NCBI RefSeq assembly: GCF_018417535.1
Contig: NZ_CP070977.1
Span: 1,488,001 to 1,552,000 of the forward strand
Length of the DNA stretch: 64,000 nt
Direction: 5' to 3'
DNA from: Burkholderia pyrrocinia
GTDB taxonomy: Bacteria > Pseudomonadota > Gammaproteobacteria > Burkholderiales > Burkholderiaceae
Made by a program: the position numbers and the translations under genes. The notes under the pieces were generated by a model. That model worked only from the letters and a program-made list of their open reading frames with translations. It ran no database searches and had not been told where the DNA came from. Of the stretch, positions 1 through 9,092 are shown piece by piece (positions within the stretch are counted from its first letter, which is position 1; every line of letters starts with the position of its first letter).

Positions 1-147
1 CGCACGCTGTGGGCAGATGCGTCGCTGAACTGGCTCGCCGGCCGGATCGACGACCAGGCGCTGGTCGACGAAGTCGCCGGCAACTTCGCGCAGCTCGTGG
101 ACGCGTGGCTCGGCCGTCGCGGCGCCGCGCGCGCCGCCGCGGCCTGA
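1..147 (+). CDS. iolC: IolC C-terminal fragment (5-dehydro-2-deoxygluconokinase with DUF2090 domain)
   Basis: Only the last 48 codons are present; the gene is cut by the left edge of the window. The visible peptide (LWADASLNWLAG, then DEVAGNFAQLVDAW and an Arg/Ala-rich tail) resembles the end of the C-terminal DUF2090 domain of Burkholderia IolC, which phosphorylates 5-dehydro-2-deoxygluconate in myo-inositol breakdown and may also carry the aldolase step. The main support is position: it lies 47 nt upstream of iolD in the same direction, and iolC-D-E-B is a common order. The fragment is too short to identify alone. Confidence 0.6.
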   Translation, partial: RTLWADASLNWLAGRIDDQALVDEVAGNFAQLVDAWLGRRGAARAAAA

Positions 148-194
148 TGCGCGTGCCCGTCATGACCCATCCGATCCTTCTTCACTGACCGACG

Positions 195-2078
195 ATGACC
201 ACCACCGTGAGACTGACCGTCAGCCAGGCGCTCGTGCGCTACCTGGCCGCCCTGCGCGCCGAAGTCGTCCAGCCCGACGGCCGCACCGAGATCCTGCCGT
301 ACTGCGGCGGCGTGTTCGCCATCTTCGGCCACGGCAACGTGGCCGGGCTCGGCGAAGCGTTGCATGCAGAAAAAGACCGGCTGCCGACGTTCCGCGCGCA
401 CAACGAGCAAGGGATGGCCAACGCGGCCGTCGCGTTCGCGAAAGCGAATTTCCGCCAGCGGATGATGGCCGCGACGTCGAGCATCGGCCCCGGCGCGACC
501 AACATGCTGACGTCGGCCGCGCTCGCGCACGTCGGCCGGTTGCCGCTGCTGTTGCTGCCCGGCGACGTGTTCGTGTCGCGGCTGCCCGACCCCGTGCTGC
601 AGCAGGTCGAGGATTTCGAACAGGGCGACGTGAGTGCGAACGACTGCTTCCGCCCCGTCACGCGCTACTTCGACCGGATCACGTCGCCCGAGCAGCTGCT
701 CGTCGCACTGCCGCGCGCGATCCAGGTGATGACCGACCCCGCGCAATGCGGCCCCGTGTGTCTCGCGCTGCCGCAGGACGTGCAGACCTTCGCATACGAC
801 TGGCCCGAGGATTTCTTCGCGCCGCCGGTGATCCGGATGCGCCGGCCGCCGGCCGACGCACTCGAACTCGCCGATGCGCTCGACGTGCTGAAGGCCGCGA
901 AGAAGCCGCTGATCGTCGCCGGCGGCGGCGTGCTGTACAGCCATGCGTGGGACGCGCTGCGCGCGTTCGCCGATACGCACGGCGTGCCGGTCGCCGAATC
1001 GCAGGCCGGCAAGGGCAGCCTCGCGTGGGACCATCCGCTGAACCTCGGCTCGATCGGCGTGACGGGCTCGCCCGCCGCGAATCGCGCGGCCGCGCAGGCC
1101 GACGTCGTGTTCGCGGTCGGCACGCGGCTGCAGGACTTCACGACCGGCTCGCACGCGCTTTACGGCGACGCGACGCTGCTGAGCCTGAACGTGCAGCCGT
1201 TCGACGCCGGCAAGAAACGCGGCCGGCAACTGGTTGCCGATGCGCGCACGGGCCTCGGCCAATTGTCGGCCGCGCTGGCCGGCTGGCGTGCCGACGCGGC
1301 CTGGACGGCCGCCAACAGCGACCAGGCCGCCGCGTGGCACGCGCGCGTGACCGAGCTGACGACGCGCGTGCCGAACGACACGCTGCCGTACGACGCGGAA
1401 GTGATCGGCGCGGTGCGCGACTCCGCGGCCGACGCGGGGCGCGACAGTGCGCGCGACGATCTCGTCGTGTGCGCGGCCGGCACGCTGCCGGCCGAGCTGC
1501 ACAAGCTGTGGCGCAGCGGCGTGCCGGGCAATTACCACATGGACTATGCGTATTCGTGCATGGGCTACGAGGTCGCGGGCGGCCTCGGCGCGAAGCTCGC
1601 GCGGCCCGAACGCGAAGTGATCGTGATCGTCGGCGACGGCTCGTACATGATGCTCAACGCCGAGCTCGCGACCTCCGTGATGCTCGGCCGCAAGCTCATC
1701 GTCGTGATCCTCGACAACCGCGGCTACGGCTGCATCGAGCGGCTGCAACTGAATTGCGGCGGCGCGAGCTTCAACAACATGCTCGACGACTGCGTGCCGG
1801 AAGGCGGCGCGCGCTCGACGATCGATTTTGCGATGCACGCGCGCGCAATGGGCGCCGACGCCGTGCACGTGCGCGGCGTCGCCGAGCTGCGCAGCGAAAT
1901 GAAGCGCGCACGCGCGGCGAAGACGAGCCAGGTGCTCGTGATCGACACCACGCACAAGCGCACGACCGACGACGGCGGCGCGTGGTGGGAAGTCGCGGTG
2001 CCGCAGGTATCCGAGCGCGCCGGCGTCGATGCGGCGCACCGCGCGTATCTCGACGCAAAGACCCGGCAGCGGCGCTGA
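195..2078 (+). CDS. iolD: 3D-(3,5/4)-trihydroxycyclohexane-1,2-dione acylhydrolase (IolD)
   Basis: A 627-residue thiamine-diphosphate enzyme that opens the ring of the diketo inositol intermediate to give 5-deoxy-D-glucuronate in the cytoplasm. The N-terminal pyrimidine-binding domain carries the cofactor-activating glutamate (E71 in FRAHNEQGMANAA). The C-terminal domain has the GDGS...N diphosphate/Mg motif near residues 479-507 (GDGSYMMLNAEL, then ILDNRGYGC). The length and the unusually long N-terminal domain fit IolD rather than acetolactate synthase. It follows iolC by 47 nt and precedes iolE by 61 nt, so one transcript is likely. The ATG at 195 is the first in a long open frame. Confidence 0.95.
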   Translation: MTTTVRLTVSQALVRYLAALRAEVVQPDGRTEILPYCGGVFAIFGHGNVAGLGEALHAEKDRLPTFRAHNEQGMANAAVAFAKANFRQRMMAATSSIGPGATNMLTSAALAHVGRLPLLLLPGDVFVSRLPDPVLQQVEDFEQGDVSANDCFRPVTRYFDRITSPEQLLVALPRAIQVMTDPAQCGPVCLALPQDVQTFAYDWPEDFFAPPVIRMRRPPADALELADALDVLKAAKKPLIVAGGGVLYSHAWDALRAFADTHGVPVAESQAGKGSLAWDHPLNLGSIGVTGSPAANRAAAQADVVFAVGTRLQDFTTGSHALYGDATLLSLNVQPFDAGKKRGRQLVADARTGLGQLSAALAGWRADAAWTAANSDQAAAWHARVTELTTRVPNDTLPYDAEVIGAVRDSAADAGRDSARDDLVVCAAGTLPAELHKLWRSGVPGNYHMDYAYSCMGYEVAGGLGAKLARPEREVIVIVGDGSYMMLNAELATSVMLGRKLIVVILDNRGYGCIERLQLNCGGASFNNMLDDCVPEGGARSTIDFAMHARAMGADAVHVRGVAELRSEMKRARAAKTSQVLVIDTTHKRTTDDGGAWWEVAVPQVSERAGVDAAHRAYLDAKTRQRR

Positions 2079-2139
2079 TGCCGCGCGCCGCCTACCCACC
2101 CGCCCCGCGAAAACCCCATTCGAACCAAGGAAGCAAGTC

Positions 2140-3069
2140 ATGAGCTGGAACGTCCGCATCGGTATCAATCCCCTGTCGTGGATGAACGACGACCTGCCGT
2201 CGCTCGGCGGCGAGACGCCGCTCGAAACGGCGCTGAAGGAAGGCGCCGAAATCGGCTACGCGGGCTTCGAGCTCGGCAACAAGTTTCCGAAGACGGGCCC
2301 CGAGCTGAAGGCGAAGCTCGCCGAATTCGGGCTCGTGTGCGTATCGGGCTGGTATTCGGGCTTCCTCGCGGAAGTCGAACCGGGCATGAGCGACGCCAAT
2401 GCGCTCGCCGCGGAAATCGAACGCTGCCGCGCGCACATGACGAAGCTGCAGTACAACGACGTGAAGGTCGTCGTCTACGGCGAATGCGCGGGCACGATCC
2501 AGGGCAGCATCGACACGCCGGTCGCGAAGCGGCCGCGCTTCGTCGACGACGCGGCATGGCAGCGCTACGCGGCGCGCCTCGACGCATTCGGCGCGCACCT
2601 GCTCGACACGTACGGGATCAAGCTCGCCTACCATCACCACATGGGCGCGTACGTCGAATCGCCGGACGACGTCGACCGGCTGATGGCGCTGACCGATCCG
2701 GCCAAGGTGTTCCTGCTGTTCGACACCGGCCACGCGTATTTCGGCGGCGCGGCCGACCCCGTCACGCTGCTGAAGAAGCACGTGTCGCGCGTGGTCCACG
2801 TGCATTGCAAGGACGTGCGGGCGCAGGTCGTCACGCAGGCGCGCAACGACGGCTGGAGCTTCCTGAACGGCGTGATCAACGGCACCTTCACGGTGCCGGG
2901 CGACGGCGCGCTCGACTACGACGCTACGCTGCGCACGCTGAAGGACGCCGGTTACGAAGGCTGGCTCGTCGTCGAGGCCGAGCAGGACCCGGCCGTCGCG
3001 CCGAGCTACGCGTATGCGAAAAAGGGCTATGAGTCGCTGCGCGCGATCGTCGACCGGTTGAGCGCGTGA
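2140..3069 (+). CDS. iolE: myo-inosose-2 dehydratase (IolE)
   Basis: A 309-residue xylose-isomerase-like TIM-barrel protein that dehydrates 2-keto-myo-inositol to the diketone used by IolD. The start MSWNVRIGINPLSWMNDD is typical of IolE and sits about 6 nt after a Shine-Dalgarno-like AAGGAAG. The frame is open further upstream, but those residues (Arg/Pro rich) look like noise. Metal-site sequences of the fold are visible: KLAYHHHMG, then LFDTGHAYFGG and VHCKDVR, and a closing E in VVEAEQDP. Stop and iolB start are 44 nt apart. Confidence 0.95.
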   Translation: MSWNVRIGINPLSWMNDDLPSLGGETPLETALKEGAEIGYAGFELGNKFPKTGPELKAKLAEFGLVCVSGWYSGFLAEVEPGMSDANALAAEIERCRAHMTKLQYNDVKVVVYGECAGTIQGSIDTPVAKRPRFVDDAAWQRYAARLDAFGAHLLDTYGIKLAYHHHMGAYVESPDDVDRLMALTDPAKVFLLFDTGHAYFGGAADPVTLLKKHVSRVVHVHCKDVRAQVVTQARNDGWSFLNGVINGTFTVPGDGALDYDATLRTLKDAGYEGWLVVEAEQDPAVAPSYAYAKKGYESLRAIVDRLSA

Positions 3070-3113
3070 GCGCCGAATCAGTTGAGCCCTATTCTATTGC
3101 GGAGCCCCACCCC

Positions 3114-3932
3114 ATGACGATTTCTCCCCTGCTGGTCAAGGCATCTGCCGACCGCGAAATCTGCAACGTCACGCCCGAGTCGGCCGGCTGGAAGCACGTC
3201 GGTTTTCGCGCGCTGCGCCTGAAGGCCGGTGACACCGAAACGCTCGACACCGGCGCGCGCGAGCTGTGCGTCGTCGTGCTCACGGGCACGGTGCGCGCGG
3301 AGGTCGACGGCGAAACCCACGATGCGCTCGGCAAGCGCGACAGCGTATTCGACGACGTGTCGCCGGACGCGCTGTACGTGCCGGGCAGCAAGACCGTCAC
3401 GCTGGTCGCGACGCGCGATGCGGAAATCGCGCTGTGCACCGCGCCGTGCGCGAGCGGCGACAAGCCCGTGCGGCGCCTCGACGGCGAACGGATGCGCCGC
3501 TCGGTGCGCGGGCAAGGCACCAACACGCGCTACGTGTGCGACATCCTGATGGGAGACAACCCGGCGGCCGAGCGCCTTCTCGTCGTCGAAGTCGTCACGC
3601 CCGCGAGCCATTCGAGCAGCTATCCGCCGCACAAGCACGACCGCGACGCGGCGCCCGACGAAACCTCGCTCGAGGAAACCTACTACCACCGGATCGATCC
3701 GCCGCAGGGCTTCGCGTTCCAGCGCGTGTACACCGACGACCGCAGCCTCGACGAAGCGTGCGCGGTCGAGAACCACGACGTCGTGATGGTGCCGCGCGGC
3801 TATCACCCGGTTGTCGCGCCGCACGGCTACAACCTGTACTACCTGAACGTAATGGCCGGGCCGAGCCGCGCGTGGGCGTTCAAGAACGATCCCGCGCACG
3901 AGTGGATGCTCGACGCGGCGCCGAAGCGCTGA
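3114..3932 (+). CDS. iolB: 5-deoxy-glucuronate isomerase (IolB)
   Basis: A 272-residue double-cupin isomerase that converts 5-deoxyglucuronate to 2-deoxy-5-keto-gluconate, the substrate of IolC. Family marks include RYVCDILMG, the cupin metal-site stretch SSYPPHKHDRD followed by the ETYYHRIDPPQGFAFQRVYT block, and a C-terminal HDVVMVPRGYHPV. The ATG at 3114 is preferred over an in-frame ATG at 3066 because it follows GGAG by about 9 nt and because the upstream start would overlap the end of iolE and add 16 atypical residues. Last recognisable gene of the inositol operon. Confidence 0.94.
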   Translation: MTISPLLVKASADREICNVTPESAGWKHVGFRALRLKAGDTETLDTGARELCVVVLTGTVRAEVDGETHDALGKRDSVFDDVSPDALYVPGSKTVTLVATRDAEIALCTAPCASGDKPVRRLDGERMRRSVRGQGTNTRYVCDILMGDNPAAERLLVVEVVTPASHSSSYPPHKHDRDAAPDETSLEETYYHRIDPPQGFAFQRVYTDDRSLDEACAVENHDVVMVPRGYHPVVAPHGYNLYYLNVMAGPSRAWAFKNDPAHEWMLDAAPKR

Positions 3933-4011
3933 GCGAACGACGGGCGAGCGCGCGGCCCGTGACGACGCGACGCCGGCGCGCGAACACGACTTGCGACGAT
4001 ACGGAGCCGCC

Positions 4012-4506
4012 ATGGTGACGACCTTCCTGCGCATCGATCACGCGCCCTTCGACGACGACGCGCCGGACACGACGCTGCCGCACTTCAATGCCGACGTCGC
4101 GCGCCGGCTCGGGGAAATCGCGATCAATATCGCGTCGCGCCGCGGGCTGCCGATTGCGGTCGGCATCGTCGGCGAAACGGCGCCGCTGTTCTACTGCGCG
4201 CTCGACGGCAGCCGCGCGAGCGACAGCGACGCGATCCGCCGCCGCCAGAACACCGTGCTCCGTTTCGGCCTGAGTTCGCTCGAGGTCGGCACGCAGTTTC
4301 GCCGCGCCGGCTGGTCGCTGCGGTCGCAGGGCCTGTCGGACGACGACTATGCGCTCGACGGCGGCGGCGTGCCGTTGCGAGTCGCCGGCGCCGGCCTCGT
4401 CGGTGCGATGACGATCGCGGGGCTCGACTCCGAACGCAATCACGCGCTCGTCGTCGAGAGCCTGCTCTGGCACGTCGGTGCGAACGCGCTGGCGATGATC
4501 GCGTAA
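4012..4506 (+). CDS. UPF0303 / heme-degrading-domain (GlcG/HbpS-like) protein
   Basis: A 164-residue cytoplasmic protein of the UPF0303 family, often annotated as heme-degrading-domain protein (the DUF336 fold also found in GlcG and HbpS). Visible family marks are INIASRRGLPIAVGI, the RRRQNTVLRFGLSS block and the end VVESLLWHVGAN. The biochemical role is not established. It lies 79 nt behind iolB in the same direction and could be the last gene of the iol transcript, but a direct part in inositol use is not evident. An in-frame ATG 21 nt upstream exists; the start at 4012 gives the normal N-terminus. A strong hairpin follows. Confidence 0.75.
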   Translation: MVTTFLRIDHAPFDDDAPDTTLPHFNADVARRLGEIAINIASRRGLPIAVGIVGETAPLFYCALDGSRASDSDAIRRRQNTVLRFGLSSLEVGTQFRRAGWSLRSQGLSDDDYALDGGGVPLRVAGAGLVGAMTIAGLDSERNHALVVESLLWHVGANALAMIA

Positions 4507-4512
4507 CGACGC

Positions 4513-4552
4513 AATCGGCACGATCGGCGCACGCGCGCCGATCGTGCCGATT
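4513..4552. terminator. Bidirectional hairpin between convergent genes
   Basis: A perfect 18-bp inverted repeat (4513-4530 against 4535-4552) with a 4-nt ACGC loop. The stem ends in AATC/GATT, giving a short T run in both directions. It sits between the stops of the UPF0303 gene (4506) and the convergent dehydrogenase (4568) and probably ends both transcripts. Confidence 0.75.
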
Positions 4553-4567
4553 TGCCGTATCGCGGGA

Positions 4568-5314
4568 TCAGTTCAACCCGCCGCTCACGACGAGGTGTTC
4601 GCCGGTCATCCAGCGTGCATCGTCCGATGCGAGGAACACCGCGACCGACGCGATGTCGTCCGGCTCGCCGAGGCGGCCGAGCGGCGTCTGGCCAAGCACC
4701 TGCGCTTCGAGATCGGAACCGATGATGCCCGCGCTGTGCGTGCCTTCGGTCACGATCATGCCCGGGTTGATCGCGTTCACGCGGATCTTGCGCGGGCCGA
4801 GCTCGAGCGCGAGCACGCCGGTGATCGCGTCGACCGCGCCCTTGGTGCCGCTGTAGACGGCGCTGGCGGGCGGCGTGATGCTGGTCACCACCGAGCTGAT
4901 GTTGATGATGCTCGCGCCTTCGCCGAGATGCTTGACGGCCGCCTGCGTCGTGAGCAGCACGCCGAACACGTTCGTATCGAACTGCCGGCGGTAGTGCTCT
5001 TCAGTGATCGCTTCGATCGGCGCGAATTCGTACACGCCGGAATTGTTGACGAGCACGTCGAGACGGCCATACGTGTCGATCGCCGTATCGACGATGCGCT
5101 GCGCGTCGGCTGCCTTCGACACGTCGCCGCCGACCGCGACCGCGCGGCCGCCGGCTTCGACGATCGCGCTCACGACCGCGTCGGCGCCCGCCTTGCTGCT
5201 CGCGTAATTGACGACGACGGACGCGCCTTCCGCGGCCAGTGCCCTCGCGATCGCGGCGCCGATGCCCTTCGATCCGCCCGTGACGATCGCTACCTTGCCT
5301 GCCAGCTTGCTCAT
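4568..5314 (-). CDS. Short-chain dehydrogenase/reductase (SDR)
   Basis: A 248-residue classical SDR. The NAD(P)-binding TGGSKGIG lies at residues 12-19, the NNSG motif at 90-93, and the Ser-Tyr-Lys catalytic set is S140/S141, Y154 and K158 (YSGTK). The sequence is closest in style to the glucose-1-dehydrogenase/3-oxoacyl-ACP-reductase-like group, but the substrate cannot be read from it. The ATG at 5314 follows GAGGAAT at a good distance. It lies 161 bp downstream of the liv-type operon in the same direction, probably with its own promoter. Confidence 0.85.
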   Translation of the reverse strand: MSKLAGKVAIVTGGSKGIGAAIARALAAEGASVVVNYASSKAGADAVVSAIVEAGGRAVAVGGDVSKAADAQRIVDTAIDTYGRLDVLVNNSGVYEFAPIEAITEEHYRRQFDTNVFGVLLTTQAAVKHLGEGASIINISSVVTSITPPASAVYSGTKGAVDAITGVLALELGPRKIRVNAINPGMIVTEGTHSAGIIGSDLEAQVLGQTPLGRLGEPDDIASVAVFLASDDARWMTGEHLVVSGGLN

Positions 5315-5475
5315 GATTTCATTCCTCAGTCAGAAGACTATCGATGGAGGGCGCCGGTTGCCGCGTCGATGCGGCGGCCCGGCATGAGTGGCAATTTAAG
5401 ATGCCGCGCGGCGGCGATAAAGCGGCTCGACACGAATTGTCTGGCGGGGCCAGCCGAACAATCGGTTCGACGCCG

Positions 5476-6180
5476 TCAGCCGGCGCTCAGCCATGCGTTG
5501 GCGACATCGCCGCCCAGGCCGTCGAGCGCGCCGTCGTAGACGATCCGTCCGCGCCCCATTACCGCGACGCGCCGCGCGAGCCGCGGCGCGAACTGCAGCC
5601 GCTGCTCGATCAGCACGATCGCGACGCCGTCGGCCTGCAGTGCGGCGAGGCACGCGCCGACTTCGTCGACCGCGAGCGGCGCGAGCCCTTCGGCCGGTTC
5701 GTCGACGATCAGCACGCGCGGGCTGCCGGCGAGCGCACGCACCAGCGCGAGCACCTGCTGCTCGCCGCCCGACAGCCGACCTGCCTTCACGTCCGCGCGC
5801 GCGGCCAGCAGCGGAAAGCGGTCGAACAGGCATTCGAGCGCCGCGCGTTCGGCCGCGCCGCGCGTGCCGCGCAGCCCGAGCTTCAGGTTGTCGCGCACCG
5901 TCAGCAGCGGAAACACATCGCGGCTTTCGGCAACGTAAGCGACACCGCGCCGCGCGATCTCGAACGTGCGCGCGCCCGCGCATTCGGCGCCGGCGATGCG
6001 CACCGAGCCGGCGGTGCGCACGAGCCCCATCACGGCCTTCGCGAGCGTCGAGCGCCCCGAGCCGTTGCGGCCGAGCAGCGCGAGCGTCTCGCCCGGCGCG
6101 AGCGCGAGATCGACGCCGTCGAGCACGGGCTGCATCCCGTACCACGCGCGCAGGTCGCGAATGTCGAGGAGCGTATTCAT
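5476..6180 (-). CDS. livF: Branched-chain amino-acid-type ABC transporter ATP-binding protein (LivF-like)
   Basis: A 234-residue ABC ATPase, the second nucleotide-binding subunit of a HAAT-family importer. The signature LSGGEQQ, Walker B VLIVDEPAEGLAP and the switch-region glutamine in IVLIEQRL are present. The P-loop reads GRNGSGRST (residues 37-45), with arginine (R43, codon CGC) where the ATP-binding lysine is expected; the partner subunit has a normal P-loop. The start overlaps the livG stop by 4 nt (ATGA), and it is the last gene of the transporter operon. The transported substrate is unknown. Confidence 0.88.
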   Translation of the reverse strand: MNTLLDIRDLRAWYGMQPVLDGVDLALAPGETLALLGRNGSGRSTLAKAVMGLVRTAGSVRIAGAECAGARTFEIARRGVAYVAESRDVFPLLTVRDNLKLGLRGTRGAAERAALECLFDRFPLLAARADVKAGRLSGGEQQVLALVRALAGSPRVLIVDEPAEGLAPLAVDEVGACLAALQADGVAIVLIEQRLQFAPRLARRVAVMGRGRIVYDGALDGLGGDVANAWLSAG

Positions 6181-6929
6181 GCGCCGCCCTCGCCCAGATA
6201 CGCGGCGCGCACCGCCGGATCGGCGCGGATCGCATCGGGTTCGCCGGTCGCGACCACCGTGCCGCGCACGAGCACCGTGATGCGTTCGGCGAAGCCGAAC
6301 ACCGCATCCATGTCGTGCTCGATCATCAGCACCGTGCGGCCCTGCGTCGTCGCGCGGATCAGCGCGATCATCCGCGCCGCCTGCGCACGGCTCATGCCGG
6401 CCGTCGGTTCGTCCAGCAGCAGCGTGCGCGCGCCGCTCGCGAGCGCGATCCCGAGATCGAGCGCGCGCTGTTCCGCGTAGCTCAGTTCGGCCGCCGGCGT
6501 GTCGCGCCGCGCATCGAGACCGATGTCGTGCAGCACACGTGCGGCCGCGAGATCGACGGACGCCGATTCGCGCAGCCGGTTCCACCAGCGCCGCAGCTCG
6601 GCCGGCGCATGCAGCGCCGCGCAGCGCAGGTTGTCGAACACGGTCAGCCGCGCGAACGCGCTCGTCTGCTGGAAACTGCGGCCGATGCCGAGGCGGCTCG
6701 CGACGACCGGCCCGCGCCCGCGCAACTCGACGCCATGCAGCACGACGCGCCCGCGGGTCGGCCGCGTCGCACCCGCGATCACGCCGAACAGCGTCGACTT
6801 GCCCGCTCCGTTCGGCCCGATCAGCGCATGGCGCTCGCCGGCCGCGATGCTCAGCTCGACACCGTCGAGCACCGTTTGCGCGCCGAAGCGCTGCACGACA
6901 CCGTGGAGCGCGATCGCGTTGCCGTTCAT
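6177..6929 (-). CDS. livG: Branched-chain amino-acid-type ABC transporter ATP-binding protein (LivG-like)
   Basis: A 250-residue ABC ATPase paired with the downstream LivF-like subunit. It has a canonical P-loop (GPNGAGKST), a Q-loop in GRSFQQT, the LivG-style signature LSYAEQR, Walker B TLLLDEPTAGM and the H-loop IEHDMDAVF. The start overlaps livM by 4 nt and the stop overlaps livF by 4 nt, so the subunits are translationally coupled. With LivF carrying Arg in its P-loop, this subunit may supply most ATP hydrolysis; that is inference. Confidence 0.9.
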   Translation of the reverse strand: MNGNAIALHGVVQRFGAQTVLDGVELSIAAGERHALIGPNGAGKSTLFGVIAGATRPTRGRVVLHGVELRGRGPVVASRLGIGRSFQQTSAFARLTVFDNLRCAALHAPAELRRWWNRLRESASVDLAAARVLHDIGLDARRDTPAAELSYAEQRALDLGIALASGARTLLLDEPTAGMSRAQAARMIALIRATTQGRTVLMIEHDMDAVFGFAERITVLVRGTVVATGEPDAIRADPAVRAAYLGEGGA

Positions 6930-8155
6930 CGCCCGTCCTCCCGCTTGCCGGACTGCGCACCCTGCATGAGCCGCGCGCGCCAGCCCCACAGCAGCGTGCC
7001 GATACCGGCCGCCGAGCACGCGACGGCCCAGCCGGACGGCGTATCGGCGTCGATGCCCCACGCGCCGAACGCGAGGCCCGTGCCGTCGTCCTGCGCGAAG
7101 CGCCACGCATAACCGAGCTCGGCCGCGCAGACGATCGCGACGCCCCAGAACACGCACGCGCCGACGCCGCACAACAGGCGCCACCGCTCGGCCGCCGGCA
7201 CGCCGCGCCGCAACGCATGCGCGAACGCTTGCGCGATGCCCGCGATCCCGCGCGGCGCGGCCACGACGATCACGACGAACAGCACGCCGAGATACAGCGC
7301 CCACGCGCGCGACACGCCCGCGACGACGACGCTCAGCGCGGTCAGCACGGCGGCGCCGGCCGCCGGCCCGAAGAACGCGCCGGTGCCGCCGATCACCGCG
7401 GCGATCAGCACGGTCGCTGAGCGCGCCATCGACACGCTGTCGGGCGCCGCGATTTCGACGTCGATCAGCGTCAGCGTGCCGGCAACGCCCGCGAAGAACG
7501 ACGCGCAGGTGACCATCGCGAGTCGCACGCGGCGCGGATCGGTGCCGAGCGCGGCGACGCGCGCCGGGTTGTCGCGCACCGCGTTCGCGAGCCGCGCGAG
7601 CGGCGTGCGCGTCAGCGCGTGCATGGCCCACGCCGACACGACGCACCACGCGGCGATCACCGCATACGCGTGCGCCGGCGCGCCGAAATGCCAGTTGCCC
7701 CACGGCGTGCCGCTTGCGCGGTCGATCGGCACGCCGCCGATGCCGCCGAACCACGCGGGCACGCTCCACGCGGCGGCCGCGACGCATTCGCCGAGCCCGA
7801 GCGTGATCATCGCGAACGCGGTGCCTGAACGACGCGTCGCGAGCAGCCCGGCGACGCAACCGAAACCCGCGCCGGCGACGCCGCCGACGAGCGGCAACAG
7901 CGGCAGCGGGCCGCCGAAGCGGTTGAACCAGTGCGCGGCCGCGAAGGCGCCGAGGCCCGCGAACGCCGCGTGTCCGAACGACAGCAGCCCGGTCGTGCCG
8001 AGCTGCAGGTTGTACGACAGCGCGAGCACGACGAGCGCGGCCGTCTGCGCGAGATAACCGAGCACCGCGCCGTGCGGCCACAGCCATGCGGGCAGCGCGA
8101 CGCACGCGACGAACAGTGCCCAGCGCGCCAAGCCGGCGAGCGCGCGGCTACGCAT
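6926..8155 (-). CDS. livM: Branched-chain amino-acid-type ABC transporter permease (LivM-like)
   Basis: About 409 residues and strongly hydrophobic, with the LivM signature SYNLQLGTTGLLSFGHAAFAGLGA near the N-terminus. The core permease fold is followed by an extra C-terminal region with further hydrophobic stretches, making the protein longer than usual for LivM (roughly 300-350 residues). The ATG at 8155 is used; a GTG two codons upstream (8161) is also possible. It overlaps the end of livH by 8 nt. The inner-membrane product forms the pore with LivH. Confidence 0.9.
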   Translation of the reverse strand: MRSRALAGLARWALFVACVALPAWLWPHGAVLGYLAQTAALVVLALSYNLQLGTTGLLSFGHAAFAGLGAFAAAHWFNRFGGPLPLLPLVGGVAGAGFGCVAGLLATRRSGTAFAMITLGLGECVAAAAWSVPAWFGGIGGVPIDRASGTPWGNWHFGAPAHAYAVIAAWCVVSAWAMHALTRTPLARLANAVRDNPARVAALGTDPRRVRLAMVTCASFFAGVAGTLTLIDVEIAAPDSVSMARSATVLIAAVIGGTGAFFGPAAGAAVLTALSVVVAGVSRAWALYLGVLFVVIVVAAPRGIAGIAQAFAHALRRGVPAAERWRLLCGVGACVFWGVAIVCAAELGYAWRFAQDDGTGLAFGAWGIDADTPSGWAVACSAAGIGTLLWGWRARLMQGAQSGKREDGR

Positions 8156-9083
8156 CGGCACGCTCGCCGAACAGCCCGCGCGGCCGTGCGACCAGCACCA
8201 CGACGAGCAGCAGGTACGGCACCAGCGGCGCCAGCTGCGCGATCGACACCGCGGCCACGCTGTCGGGCAGCGCGACGCCGGCCCATTGCGCGAGGTCGCG
8301 CAGCGACGTGTCGCTCGCGGCCGCGAAGGTTTGCGCGAAACCGACCGCGAGCGACGCGGTGAACGCGCCGCCGAGCGAGCCGAGCCCGCCGATCACGACG
8401 ACCGCGAACACGACCGACCCGACGGTCTCGGCCAGCGCGGGTTCGATCACCGCCAGCGGCGCGCCGATCACGCCGGCCAGCGCCGCGAGCGCGGTGCCCG
8501 CGCCGAACAACGCCGTCATCAAGCGCGGCACGTCGTAGCCGAGCGCCTCGACGGCCGCGCGATGCGTGAGCGCCGCACGCACGACGAGCCCGATGCGCGA
8601 CACGCGCAGCAGCGCGCCAAGCGCGACCAGCATCGCCGCGGACATCCCCATCATGAACAGCCGGTAACGCGGCAACGCGAGGCCGAATACGGTCACGGGC
8701 GCGCCGTCGAACAGCGGCGGCACGGGCGCCGGCAGTGGCGCGAGCCCCCACAGCAGTTTCGCGCCCTCGCCGATCAGGTAGGCGAGGCCGAAGGTCAGCA
8801 GCAGCTCGCTCGTATGGCCGCGCGCCTGCACGCGGCGCAGCAGAGCGCGTTCGCAGCCGGCGCCGAGCAGCCCGACCGCGAGCGGCGCGAGCACGAGCGC
8901 GGGCCAGAAGCCCGCGCGCGCCGCGATGCTGTAGCCGACATACGCGCCGAGCATGTAGAAGCTCGCATGCGCGAAGTTGAGCACGCCCTGCACGCTGAAG
9001 ATCAGCGTGAGGCCCGCCGACAGCATGAACAGCAGCAAGCCGTAGCTGAGGCCGTTGAAGGCCTGGAGCGCGAACGCGTGCAC
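8148..9083 (-). CDS. livH: Branched-chain amino-acid-type ABC transporter permease (LivH-like)
   Basis: A 311-residue polytopic inner-membrane permease. The N-terminus (FNGLSYGLLLFMLSAGLTLIF, then VLNFAHASFYMLGAY) is the hallmark of LivH. Translation probably starts at the GTG at 9083, 9 nt after the stop of the upstream thioesterase gene; there is no better ATG near the conserved N-terminus. It partners LivM. No periplasmic binding protein gene lies in or next to the operon, so the substrate receptor must be encoded elsewhere. Confidence 0.9.
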   Translation of the reverse strand: MHAFALQAFNGLSYGLLLFMLSAGLTLIFSVQGVLNFAHASFYMLGAYVGYSIAARAGFWPALVLAPLAVGLLGAGCERALLRRVQARGHTSELLLTFGLAYLIGEGAKLLWGLAPLPAPVPPLFDGAPVTVFGLALPRYRLFMMGMSAAMLVALGALLRVSRIGLVVRAALTHRAAVEALGYDVPRLMTALFGAGTALAALAGVIGAPLAVIEPALAETVGSVVFAVVVIGGLGSLGGAFTASLAVGFAQTFAAASDTSLRDLAQWAGVALPDSVAAVSIAQLAPLVPYLLLVVVLVARPRGLFGERADA

Positions 9084-9092
9084 CGCGAACCG

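Noticed and set aside
746..2143. Long open frame of 465 codons overlapping iolD on the plus strand
   Set aside because: Arg-rich, antiparallel to the codon bias and out of frame with iolD, which has full family motifs. It is a GC-rich shadow frame.
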